Assembly (NCBI RefSeq): GCF_910592395.1
Contig: NC_088316.1
Location: 18,414,001 to 18,478,000 of the forward strand
Length of the DNA: 64,000 nucleotides
Direction of reading: 5' to 3'
Source of the DNA: Lineus longissimus
Lineage: Eukaryota > Nemertea > Pilidiophora > Heteronemertea > Lineidae
Shown here one piece after another: positions 48,720 to 59,897 of this stretch. The position numbers were made by a program, and so were the translations under genes. The notes beneath the pieces are model-generated. The model had not been told where the DNA came from, did no database searches, and saw nothing but the letters and a program-made list of their open reading frames with translations. Each line of letters opens with the position of its first letter. The stretch's first letter is position 1.

Positions 48720-49121
48720 TTAGGCCATGGGAATGATTAATCCTGTTTACCGTCCGAGAGATTTAAAAAGATGATGAGGCTTTTTTTCATTTTTCATTAT
48801 TCATTATCGGTTTACACTCTGATTTACTGGTCAAAACACGCGATTCAGCAAGTTCCAGTAAATGGAAATCAGGTCGGTCATCAACATGAGGCATTGAAAA
48901 AATGTCATTATTATGATGAAGAGCCTACCCTGCCAAGTTTTTATTGTGTTTTTCAATCATTTAAGGTAAAGATGAAACACTGGAAAGAATATTTAAATAA
49001 AAAAATGATGGCAACAATAAAATAGATAGATTTTTAAAAAAATAATGAAAATATTTCATGTTTGTTCAGAACCCATGCGGGAGGTGGACGGTAAACAGGA
49101 TTAATAATTCCCATGGCCTTA
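48720..49121. mobile_element. ~400-bp terminal-inverted-repeat element
   Basis: Arms of about 36 bases (48720-48755 and 49086-49121; TTAGGCCATGGGAATGATTA then ATCCTGTTTACCGTCC) match with two differences. The AT-rich interior contains an 84-codon frame (48771-49025) with no transposase motif. It is a non-autonomous DNA transposon. The right end lies 165 bases before the start codon of the first dehydrogenase. Confidence 0.88.
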
Positions 49122-49286
49122 TATATCAAACCAATTCAGGAAGGTTATTCAGACGCGTCACACTCGTGTAGATATCGAAATACAGGTCAGCGACTTTAGT
49201 GTGCTCGCCCGGATCATGCACGCGGCGGACTGACACAGATTGCTGACTGCTGAACACTATTCCAATACTGTAGTATATATCAAGCA

Positions 49287-51112
49287 ATGAGTGCCGATCT
49301 TCCCATCCTTGATGATGAAGTCACAAAAGGATCACGCTTCAAGAACCGAGTTGTTATCGTGACTGGTGGCGCATCCGGAATCGGTCGCGGGACAGTAGAA
49401 CGATTTGTAAATGATGGGGCAAGACATGTGTCTATTTTCGATTTGGATGCAAACGCAGGATCTGAATTGGCTACGCAGCTCTGCGGAGCTGGTTGTGGAG
49501 TGACATTCCACGCAGTCGACGTATCGGATAAGGCAAGATGCATTGAAGAGGTACAGAAGGTAGCGGAGCAAAATGGCGGCGTCGTCCACCATCTTGTCAA
49601 CAATGCCGCATACTTTGACTGGAAAGGTAAACTATGTCAATCAGGAAGTGGGGGAGCGCATTGACCCTGTGCAATAGAGGTTGAATAGATATTGAATCAG
49701 CTTTATCTCTGCATTGTAGGCCAATGACATCAGGTTCTTTCAATATCTGCATAATATCCTCAGAGAATACGTTCTAGTTAATGCAGATACTCAGCCAGAT
49801 ATTGCGCCCCTCAGGGCCAAAAGCGTCCCTTCGACAGTCCATTGAATTTCATTACATGACAGAGAGAGAGACACCCTTTAGAGTACATCAAGAAACAATT
49901 GGTCATCTTGGTTGTAACCTATTGCTGATGATAATTGCATATTTCTCTTTTATCATTCAGGTTTGAATGCTGAACATGAAGACTGGCGAAGGACAATGAC
50001 AGTGAACGTGGAGGGTTATGCCAACATGGTCCAAGCATGCTATCCTTATCTGAAGAACGGTACGAGATCCAGCATCTTGCCCAACAAGGTTTTTCTGCTC
50101 TATTTTTGAGTGAAAAAAGATGAAGGCCAGAATGGACATCCAGGCAAGGGTGTTGAAGGAAATCTATCGACACCTGAAGGGCTTTTACATGTAGTTTCTC
50201 AGCATATCGACTCGAAGCTGATTGAATATTGGAAGATACCTCCATAACAACCGGAAGTTGATTGTGGTTCCCGGCAGAAAAAACACTTATTTTATTGCAT
50301 TTGGTACAAACTTTCTTCATTTCCGTCAATCAAAGGTAAAGATTGCACAGTCGTCAATGTTGGAAGCAACTGCGCCCATCGTGCACAGCCGAATCGTTGG
50401 ACCTACTCAGCAAGCAAGGGCGCCATCGTATCCATGACAAAATGTATGGCGTTGGACCTTGGAAAGTACGGCATAAGGGTGAATTCCGTATCACCTGGGT
50501 GTGTTTGGACACAAGCGGTAAGTTTATTCGCGTCATTGTAGGATCTCATCTCATGGGCATTGCTCAAAGTAACGGAGAACTGTGGTCAGATGGCTCAGGT
50601 CTCTTGGCTAGAGAGGTCGAGAGGTCCATGCATGGGTCGAGCCAGACAACTGGTGGGAGAATATTTATTGGCAGGTTACTCCTCTAATGAGCATATTATA
50701 TATATATATGCCTGTGTACGCATATTCCATTTTTTTATTAAGGTTTTGGCGGATGAAAAATTATTTTGGATTTTTCCCATGAGTTTATATTCACGATTTT
50801 CATTTCTTAACGAATCGAGTAATCGCAAAGTCCCAGGAAATAATAAATACGGTTAACAATTTTCGTTCTTCTGTATAGACTGTCGGGGCGAAATCCCCGG
50901 ATGAGGCCGCAGAGGTGAAGAAACAAGCTGCAGGGTGCCACCTGATCGGACGCGTGGCCCATCCTAACGAGATTGCCGCAGCCATAACGTTTCTCAGCAG
51001 CCGTGATGCAAGCTTTTTCACTGGAGCGGATGTGCCCGTAGACGGCGGCCATGGCGCGATGAGCGGCGAGAGATTTGGGTTTAAAACGCTCCATGAAATC
51101 AAGGAAGACTGA
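49287..51112 (+). CDS. Short-chain dehydrogenase/reductase, paralogue 1
   Basis: Classical SDR, probably an NAD(H)-dependent oxidoreductase of the FabG-like type; substrate unknown. Four exons: 49287-49626, 49961-50059, 50336-50517, 50879-51112, giving 284 aa. The Rossmann motif TGGASGIG is at residues 26-33. An acidic residue ends beta-2 (SIFDLD), favouring NAD(H). The NNAA variant of NNAG is at about 105-108. The catalytic tetrad is complete: Asn129 in TVNVEG, Ser157 in NVGSNC, Tyr170 and Lys174 in YSASK, with the normal 13-residue Ser-Tyr spacing. NSVSPGCVWT provides the PG motif. AATAAA at 51137-51142 follows closely. Its paralogue lies at 58126. It is not recognisable as a specific vertebrate enzyme. 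Confidence 0.93.
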
Positions 51113-51602
51113 GTCGCGAATATTTCCTTTCATCTAAATAAATCCATTGCCTGATACATGGATATGTGTTTTACAATCATAACAATGCAGGATGTGTTAG
51201 ACTACATCCTCCATCCACGAGTCCTAATTTAAACATTGACAACCGCCCAGTAAACAGGAACTCTATTTGATAAATATCATATACCTCGACTGAAAGTAAA
51301 CCCTAACAAGCCCTCCCGCTCCTAATCAGTACCTCCCTCAACACTGTCAGAATCGTTTACACATTCATGTTCATGAACGATCCCTAAATCTGTCCTTTAC
51401 GATACTGGTGAAATATGTCGTGAGCGTCTAAGGTCTTATCCTCACCTTTCCCAGCTAAAATTCTGCTGACCTTGGTCTTGCACGTCCCGTGTGACATGGT
51501 ATAGGCAGCTCTCCGAGAGATCTCATCTCGAGGAAACCGGGGGTTGGGATGGAGAAGCGAACATTAACTCCTAATTTCCTCAGGATGAGATATCTTGATT
51601 CG

Positions 51603-53995
51603 TTACAATTCAGTAAGAGTAAATATATCAACAGTCAATAAAACCCTGTTATTGCGCCGTTTAGTGGGTGCCACTAGTAGCATTCGACACCCTTTGCCAA
51701 AAAATGAATGGTCTAGATTCTGTATTATTATTGAATACAAAAAGGCAATTTTTATTTCTTGAAATGTGGACATCCTGCTTTTCGGTATGAGGCTATTTTC
51801 TGGAATAGGCGCTACTCTGGAAGCGTAGAGTAAAGGATATTTTCTTACGTGTTGCCTATCAAAGAAGAAAACAAGAAACAAGCTGGCATTAGGGCACCAC
51901 TTACAGTCAAAAATCGGCCTCGGTAATAATGGTTGCATGGACTTCCGGATCTCTCTGTACCGGTTCAGTCGTTGGAAAAGGCAAATAAGTAATTTTCCCG
52001 GTCCGGCACCTAGGGCGATGGCATCACCAGTCTTTGTTAACTTCAAACGCGTGTAAACAACATCATTTCTCTTGGGCACCTCAGCTCCTTCAAGCAATTT
52101 GATTGTTTCGTTAAAGCTAACAATATCGTAAATAGTATCGAAATGTCGACGACTCTCTCTACCTTTTGAACAATGTATCAAGACTTTCTCTTCATAAAAT
52201 ATGATATAAAATGCTCCAGGTTGATTCAATTTATTTTTCATACATTGGTCCTCGCTAGTTGGGATAGTAAATTCAAATGTAACACGTCGCAAGTAAATGT
52301 TGTACAATCTGAAAAGCCCGTATTTGCACATAACCGTTAAATGCAGATAAAAATGCAGACTAAAAAGGTCCAAACGTACAGAGTCCGGGTTTGGGCATAT
52401 TGTAAACGGGTTCATAGACGAGTTGTAGGTGGCATTAAGTGTTTTGTTTTTAAACTGATAAACAATAAAGGTATCCAGCGGTTGGCCATCTCCAATTGAC
52501 ATCACAGTTATAGATTCCGAATTGGCGTCATAGAACCACCTGTCTTTATCTCCTAGCACAACTGGAGTCTGGAAACTCCTTGATGTACGCTTATAGTGCC
52601 ACTCACAGGGATACTTTCAAGAATTGAGAAATAATTGTGCAAGTTTAATTACCAGTTAACATGTATGCGGTGCATGCTTGGAAAGGACATCAACGAAACT
52701 GCGACGGATCTTGCTTACATGTAGTTCCTGGCTGGTTTGGCTGACACAGCCGCAGTTTATTTCCCCTTAATAATGCCTTTGCATGTCCGTTGACAGCCGT
52801 ACATGAACAGTGCTTAAGAAACCCCGCCGACGCCAAATTACATCATAATCGTAGCAGCATGGCTTCCCCAGAAGTATACGACTTGTCTCCATGAAGGAGA
52901 GTCTTGCTAGCGATGTCTTTTTTTTAAGACTGCTAAGGAAGTTATCAGTCGAATATCTTTGTGTTTGACCACATTTTGCGTGCAAACTATATCCCCGCGT
53001 CTGTTTGTCCCAACGAAATTATGACGAAACAGCAATGATTTGAAAAAATTGTGATGAACAATTTTCACCTTTCTGAGTGGAGCGCTTGACCCTTTACACA
53101 ATGGCAATTTTGGCAGAAGATTTTTCCTCTGAGGGCAGTTTATTTGAAACCCAAGTAGTATTTTCATATCATAACTATGATGGCAAATTGTAATAATTGA
53201 CCCCGCTGAAGGGGTGAATACTAGCGACCTGTCGTCCTCCCGAGCACAGTTTACTTCATAAGTATTGAACCCCTTTGGTGACATGTTATGAAAAACAACA
53301 TACTGACCAATGTCACTACTGTGGCTGTTACGGCTATATACATGGAATGAAATTATAACATGGTCTTTGTGGATTAAAGGTGTTTCAAAGCGATATATAT
53401 TTCCAAATCTTCTTAAATGCATATTCCTGGTTAAAACGTCAGCGCCTATTCGTTCCAAATGTAAAATAAGTCTCTCAGATTCAACTCGACGGATTCGGTA
53501 AGATAGCAAAATAAGATCGTCCCCAGATTTACTACCGGTACTGTATTTATAAAGTCTCGTGTGTGATTGGTTGATTTCAAATACTCTTCTTTCGCCCATT
53601 TGAAATTCTCGAGTATTTTTGAATTTCATTTCCCCACATATCTGTCCTGATGTGATGTCCAGCAATAGGTACTCAGGTTCTCTATTCTTTTCGACATCAA
53701 GTAGAGGGTGTTCTTTGTACCAGTGTAAAAATGCATAATACGTTCTTTCACTTGAAAAGAATGATGTATTATAGAGGATTCTGCACGCATTGGTATTTGA
53801 ATGATAGTGATACACAAGTGTATGCAAATAAGGGACTGGTTGACCAATAAATTGGACAAGTAAATATTGGAAGTATTGATTGAATTGATGGTAACCACGA
53901 TGGACATTATATACAATAGGCGGCATCACTGAAATACGTTCATGTCTGCTGCCAAATACAATAACTTTCGAATTCTTTACGGATTGTGAAATCAT
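51603..53995 (-). CDS. Unrecognised large protein, two long coding blocks
   Basis: Two long minus-strand frames: 53995-52907 (362 codons, ATG preceded by an in-frame TGA seven codons upstream) and about 52616-51603 (the block containing LGDKDRWFYDANSES, ending at a stop at 51603). The second block extends upstream of its first start-like codon, in frame, to a possible acceptor (TCAATTCTTGAAAG), reading YPCEWHYKRTSRSFQTPVV. Both look protein-like: hydrophobic-polar alternation, many aromatic residues, no low complexity. Segments such as YLLLDITSGQICGEMKF suggest beta-propeller-like strands, but I recognise no family. The joint is unresolved: block 1 ends just after an A8 run (52925-52918), and shifting one base there opens about 30 more codons to a phase-compatible donor (GATGTAATT). 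One gene with an intron, a frameshift, or two genes are all possible. Confidence 0.6.
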
Positions 53996-54047
53996 TATAT
54001 TCGAGCACGGTGTTCAATGACGTACGCGTTTTGGCAAAAAGATACAT
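53996..54047 (-). promoter_or_regulatory. 5' flank of the unrecognised gene
   Basis: A short interval between the putative start codon at 53995 and the inverted-repeat element. If the ATG is right, the promoter must include or lie within the element's left arm. Confidence 0.25.
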
Positions 54048-55004
54048 GTCACAGCAAGGAGGATACCGCGGTGACGTCACATCACGTGATCCCGACCCAT
54101 ATTACTGATCGCTATGGCCAATCAGATTCAGTCTACTGACAGCATCAGTACTGAACAGATCTCCACGTCTCACTGTCTGGTGCGCTTTTGTACACAAAAA
54201 CACCAATAGACATGAAATATTGCAATACCTAGTATGGATTCTTCCTGTGTAAAATAAAATTTACAGAGCAGATTAACTTCCACGAATAAAAAAGACGTTT
54301 GGCGTGGCCAAAGTGCGGAAATAATGTCTCGGCTAAAATATACTACGAAATACACTAGGCAATGCACTACGCAATATACAGTAGAGATGCAGTTGAGTTT
54401 GTTATTGTTTTGACTTAGAAGCCCGCCCATATCATAATATATTCATGTATTCATGAAGTATGAACTCATTTCTGTCCCATACAACTCTAAGAACAGTCAA
54501 TTTCTCCTTAAATCATCACCGAAACCGCGATATCCGCAGGAAGATTTCGTTCTAGTGTCCGAAAATGCATGATCTTACAGGGGCGCTAACTCGACAAATA
54601 GAGGGGATCTATGGGGATCTATGCGAGTTTAAGGTATTACAGGTCTCGAACTTGTAAAATCTGTAAACATGCCTCCAAATCCCATTATGATAATGAAGAG
54701 ATTGCCACATATCTGGGAGACTGTTTTGAAACCATCGCTAATTTTGGAAGATCGGTGCCCGGCTATTTGGTTTAAAAAAACCTATTTTCCCCATCAAAAC
54801 AGAACTTTTCATTATTCAAATGATAGCTTATTGTCTGAAGACTTATTTCATAGCAGAAAAGTACTAATAACTCTGATTTGATGCGAAAAATCTAACTTTT
54901 TTGATGACTTGATTTTCCCTTGGCCGTGGATCGAGTTTGTTTACAATATGCAGCGACATCTTGGAAAAGCCGTGACGTCACCGCGGTATCCTCCTTGATG
55001 TCAC
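54048..55004. mobile_element. ~960-bp inverted-repeat element with CRE-bearing arms
   Basis: The left arm 54048-54080 and right arm 54972-55004 are 33-base inverted repeats differing at about three positions. The shared core is AAGGAGGATACCGCGGTGAC followed by GTCAC. Each arm therefore contains the perfect palindrome GTGACGTCAC (CRE, TGACGTCA). The interior has frames of 86 (minus) and 70 (plus) codons with no transposase signature. A non-autonomous DNA transposon is the best reading. Confidence 0.82.
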
Positions 55005-55840
55005 AGTAAATAAACACTCTTCTTGGGTGGCAGTATCAAGTCAGAAAAGAGAACTCCATCTGCAGGGCCTGCGGTTATTGACGATAGAAACCTCGTGGAA
55101 CAAGAGATTTTTTATTTCTCACCAAAGAACCAAAGAAATTCTACCGAAAATTCGAATATTGTCTAGAACTCATTCCACGATTGAAAAGCTTTGAAATGTT
55201 GACGTTTGGGAAAACTCTGAAATAGCCAATCAGCGTTTCTATTAATAGCACGGCGCTTGCACGAGTCTTTTGCAAGGCATTGGCGCCTCATCTCGCGCCG
55301 GTGTAAAAGAAATGCAAGTCCCCCCAGAATCGAAGTCCGGTCCTTTTGTGAAAGTGAATAGAGTCGCCGAGTTCTTTTGTTGAAGATTATGAAGCTGACC
55401 CTAACCAAACCATTAACCACGTTTGTTGACAATACACACCGATTGTATGGGGTCCTGCATTCCTATAGGATGTCCATTCCTTTTACACCGGGCTAAAGTG
55501 AGCGACCCTCGCAGCTAGTTCCATGGTATAGTAGCTTCGGGATGCAGCAAACGTCGGCATTGCGATGTAAACAACCTCATTATGTAGTTCTTTGGCAAGC
55601 ATAGGGTGAGACAACGGAAGTACTTGAACTCAAAAGTGACAAATGTACTGACGTGGTCAATGAGGTTGCTTATGTTACATTGTAATGCAAACGTATTGCA
55701 AGCATCTGTGAACGCCAGGGTCTTAAGCCGAAAATCTGCCTTTATTATATCATCCACTATATTGGCTGGCCTGAAGGCTGGTGCCTGGTGTCTGTCACTG
55801 GGCTGATGAACAAGCACCGTGCAAACAGGCCTCATATTAC
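55005..55840. other. Intergenic or intron of the PAN-like gene
   Basis: Minus-strand frames at 55163-55432 and 55515-55835 are open but not recognisable. If the exon at 55841-56188 is real, its downstream exons should lie here or beyond. I could not identify them. Confidence 0.45.
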
Positions 55841-56188
55841 CTTCCTTTGGAAAAGTCTACACGTTGGCTGAAAAAACGCCTCCTCCCGTTCCATACACGT
55901 TCCCTCCCTGTGACTTCTCTGGCAGATTATACCCTTGCCATTTTCGCAGATGTTGAAAGTGCTACAGGTTGATTGGAAGAGGCAGACGGCAGCACAGGCG
56001 AGGCAGGATATCTCCGGCGAGCTCCCCAAGTCTGGATGATGCAAGGCTCTATCACCAAGCAAATGACTGTAGGATGCCTTGCGTATTTGATTCGTCATTT
56101 TAGACGAGCTTTGAAAATCTGAACATAGTGATACAGTGATTAAAAACACCGCTAACCCGCTTTGGTTGGCAGACTTTAGGTACCACAT
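55841..56188 (-). CDS. Putative first exon, secreted PAN/apple-like protein
   Basis: From the ATG at 56188 the frame begins with a plausible signal peptide (SGLAVFLITVSLCS), then about 90 residues ending at a good donor (AAG then GTAATATGAG, phase 0) at 55841. The middle reads ISCLACAAVCLFQSTCSTFN and then IC....C....C, the spacing and CxxFN core of PAN/apple-like extracellular domains, which bind proteins or carbohydrate. No following exon was found, and the assignment rests on the cysteine pattern, so it could be a fragment of a larger gene, a relic or chance. Confidence 0.4.
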
Positions 56189-58125
56189 GCATTTTATTAC
56201 GCGACGAATCCGGGAACTTCTACGATTTCCTACGATATACAATTGCAGTGTGAATACATATGCATACAATTAGTAGCATGAATACACAAGCATTGTCATG
56301 CATCATTAGTAACATGAATACACATACATCACTATCATGTATCATTTATAAAGGCAACATGGCCGGCAACATCTCATGACAGTATTATAATGCGATCAAA
56401 CAAACTTATCTTTCGCCATGCCTGAATGTTGGCTTACTCGATAGTATAAAATCCCAAAATTTTGGCAACGGTTTAGCAACATTTTGTGCCCGGCGACAAT
56501 CATGGTTTTCGCGATTTAGTCCGCCGACCGCAAAATGTAACATGCCGGCGGCCCAGCTCAATGCGTCCGCCCTGAGGTATTGTCAAATTCCCAAAAGGTG
56601 GGATCCACTGTGATTAGGATAATATATATCCAAAGATGTTCATAGGATTCAGCTCGCGTTTGGGTGGTATCATGGTCAGGTGTCATAATATGGCGCTCAT
56701 TTGGATAAACTTTTGTGCAAAAAGCTTAATTTCAACGTGTCTTTCCTCGTGTGTTCGGCTCCAAAATACAAACAAATAATTTCACCCGTTCAGTCGTGTG
56801 CATTCCAACTGGCAAGTAATCGCAAAGGTTTTCGTGTACCTGTCTGACAACGGATATGTAATAACTTTTGATAGAGACAACTTTGCCATCTTCATCAAAA
56901 ACAAGGTTTTCAAAATCCTCAATACACGTATATACCTCGGTTTCACTTCAGAAATCCAATGAAGTCTTCAACAAAGTGTACTTTGTAACTAAAAATATTC
57001 TCATTCGCTTAATACAACTTCAGCTATAGGTCAAACAAGCTGCGATTCCGGTCACGTGTTCTAAAACACCGTCGAAGGATTATCCTAAATCACCCGATGT
57101 CACGACGAGATGCTAGACAGCCAAGCGAGGTTTGACCGGGGGCTCTGACCCATTGCCCTATAGGCTTCTTCCTCCCTCCTGAAGCGACCTGAATCTACCA
57201 GCAATACCCATATCAGCTTTCATTCAATTTCTTTCTTCTTGAACACAACGACATGCACTGAGACCTCCATGCAATGTACCTTCTCCCGGCGTCTCTAGTG
57301 CTCACCGCACTGACAACTTCTGCATATTGACTGCCCAGGTTGATTGAGCGATGATCCTACGAGACAATCAATATACACGTATGCCAAACATTATATGAGT
57401 GAAGACTATGTTTCTATGTTATAACGATAATTTTCTTTAAAAATCGATATCGTAAGTTTAACTGTCATCACAATTGATTTGGAAAGTGGTAGATAAGTGG
57501 CATACAAACAACTAATCTGGTAGTTCCAAATGGACCAACTGTGACATTACAATTTGAAGTAAAAGGTGTAGTGAAACTAGCCATTAAGTAGTTGTTCCAG
57601 AGTAAAGGAAAGTAACCATCAACATTTGTCATAAATATCTATAACACATTATGCTTTTACACACGATTGCAACACTACACTGCGTATATCAATTTAAAAA
57701 ACCTCCATCTCTGTCTCATTTGATTTGCTTCTGTGCCTAGGCTTGGCATTTATTTACAATTTTCATTGATATTTCACATTGTGTTGTCTTAGTCCTCGAC
57801 GACAGCTGTCACATACGCAGTTGTGTGTAGGCTTTCCATCACAGACCAAATGAGTATTGTCCAGCACTATAATACCAGGAACACTCATCGTGTACATCTA
57901 GTGTGCATCCCGTGTGCATTCAGTCTTTTCAAGATACTTATTTTTGTGGTTTAGGGATCTCGGTTTTTTGTGATATATTAGTCGTCCACCTTTTCTTCAT
58001 TAACTGTTGAAGGCCGGAAAATTTTGGAATGGTAATTTTCAATGCAGGAAGTTCATTCAAAAGAACCTTAGAAATTCTTTACTTCAAATTTACTCTCAAT
58101 AACATACATCAATATGTACTGCAAC
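56189..58125. other. Intergenic, no gene seen
   Basis: Two short direct repeats of ATGAATACACA-type sequence occur near 56265-56350. The rest is unique-looking DNA without recognisable coding sequence. The last few hundred bases presumably contain the promoter of the second dehydrogenase. Confidence 0.6.
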
Positions 58126-59897
58126 ATGAGTACCCCAGAGAGGCCTATCCTTGATGACGAAATAACCAAGGATAAGAGGTTCAAAGACAGGGTGGTTATT
58201 GTCACCGGTGGAGCATCGGGCATAGGCAGGGCCACAGTCGAAAGATTCGCCAATGATGGCGCGAGTGTGGCCATCTTTGATATCGATGACGTCATTGGAC
58301 CAATGGTGGCCGAGGACTTGACTAAATCTGGTCATAAAGTGACATTTTTAAAGGTGGATGTCGCCAATAAATCCGAGTGCCTGGAGGGGGTGGTCAAGGT
58401 GGCTGAGGCCAACGGATGGGCTGTTCACCATCTTGTCAATAATGCAGCCTACTTTGATTGGAAAGGTAAGGATTAATAGAATTTTCAACTATCCTTGTTG
58501 AATTTGTTTATATTTGAATGCGGCATGCAACCACGTGGATTTTATGAGCGCTGTCGTAAAGTCTTCCTCCTCTACACTCGGTGCAACGAATCACCACCGC
58601 AGACCGAGGGTAAATTCCGTTACACCGATCACATAAGCAACACGTACACGCCCTGTCTTTAAAATCCCACTGCCACTGAGTTTTATTTTTACTTTCCACT
58701 TTTGAAGGTCTTGATGCAGAGAGGGAAGACTGGCACAACACGATGACAGTGAATGTTGAGGGATACGCCAACTTGGTCCAAGCATGCTACCCTTACATGA
58801 AAACAGGTAGACCTAATCACTGAAAGGGTTATGGTTGCGGCACCAAAACCACTGCGGCAAAAACGAAGCAACTTTTACTGGGACCCAAATAAAGGTGTTT
58901 TAGAATGTAAAACTAAAACTGAAATTCAAATTGTTTTCATCCTACTCAATGTTGCATGGCGTACAGGCTTGATGTTGCACTGACATCAATCAATCATATT
59001 CCTGCATTGGCGAGACGACGTGCTATGAAATCTTGGATATTTTCAAATCAGATTGTATTATAGTGCAGCGCCAGTTATATGCACTGCCTGAATGAAAGCA
59101 CAGTTAGCAAATTGCTCTTCTGGATAATCAAAACATGACGTGTGATCGTTTTCAGGCAAAGATTGCACCATAGTAAACGTGAGCGGCAACTCGGCCCACC
59201 GTGCGGAACCCAACCGGTGGACATACTCTGCAAGTAAGGGCGCCATCGTTTCTATGACGAAGTGTATGGCGTTAGATCTTGGGCAGGATGGGATAAGAGT
59301 CAACTGTGTGTCGTCGGCTTCGGTGTGGTCACCCGCGGTAAGCATTTGCCAACGTTTTTTGGGGGCTGATGATGTTTCTTCATTTTGAGCAGAAAAAAAA
59401 CAAGTGAAAAAAATATTTGGACTCAACATTATGATCAAAATTCTGAAAAGTTTATAAGTGTTTTTACTGTAGTCTTAAACGTGTACGGAGGACCGTTGGT
59501 TGAAAAATATTAATGGACAGACTAAGGTCATGACCTTAAGGCTATCTACATGTGGTCCTAAAGCATTTCACAATCTCATTCCTTGTATTAACAGGTAAGC
59601 AGTGTCGTCTTCGGTGACAGAGCAGAAAGTCAAGCCACTATTGGTCAAGTCCACATTCTCCAGCGCGTGGCTATGCCGTCCGAAGTAGCTGCAGCCATTA
59701 CGTTTCTGAGCAGCCGGGACGCCAGTTTCTTCACGGGGGCGGACATCCCGGTGGATGGGGGTCACAGCGCGATGAGTCCAGAGGGCTTCGGGATACCCAA
59801 GGACGACTACTTATTGAATGATAAGAAAAAATCACCGGTGAAAGAGAAAAGTTTGGAGGATGAACTCAGAGAAGCAGCTACGGATCCCGATGCTTGA
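58126..59897 (+). CDS. Short-chain dehydrogenase/reductase, paralogue 2, degenerate active site
   Basis: Four exons: 58126-58465, 58708-58806, 59156-59337, 59595-59897, giving 307 aa. An ATG four codons upstream (58114) is in frame, but the paralogue aligns best from MSTPERPILDDE. The first three exons have exactly the lengths of paralogue 1 (340, 99 and 182 nt). The cofactor motif TGGASGIG, acidic beta-2 end (AIFDID), NNAA, Asn129, Tyr170 and Lys174 are kept. The catalytic serine position 157 is Gly (NVSGNS in place of NVGSNC), and the PG motif after NxVS is replaced (VSSASVWSPA). The C-terminus carries an added charged, lysine/glutamate-rich tail of about 25 residues. AATAAA at 60109-60114. 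It may be a pseudoenzyme or have an altered mechanism. Confidence 0.92.
59365..59430 (-). repeat. Single copy of the 15.4-kb repeat unit, SDR2 intron 3
   Basis: The reverse complement contains GAGTCCAAATATTTTTTTCA and CTCAAAATGAAGAAACATCA followed by TCAGCCCC, matching the unit of 15441-15690. This shows it is a dispersed family inserted in either orientation. Confidence 0.75.

Noticed and set aside
49919-50329. 136-codon minus-strand frame opposite the first SDR
   Set aside because: Shadow of SDR exon 2 and flanking introns; no independent support.
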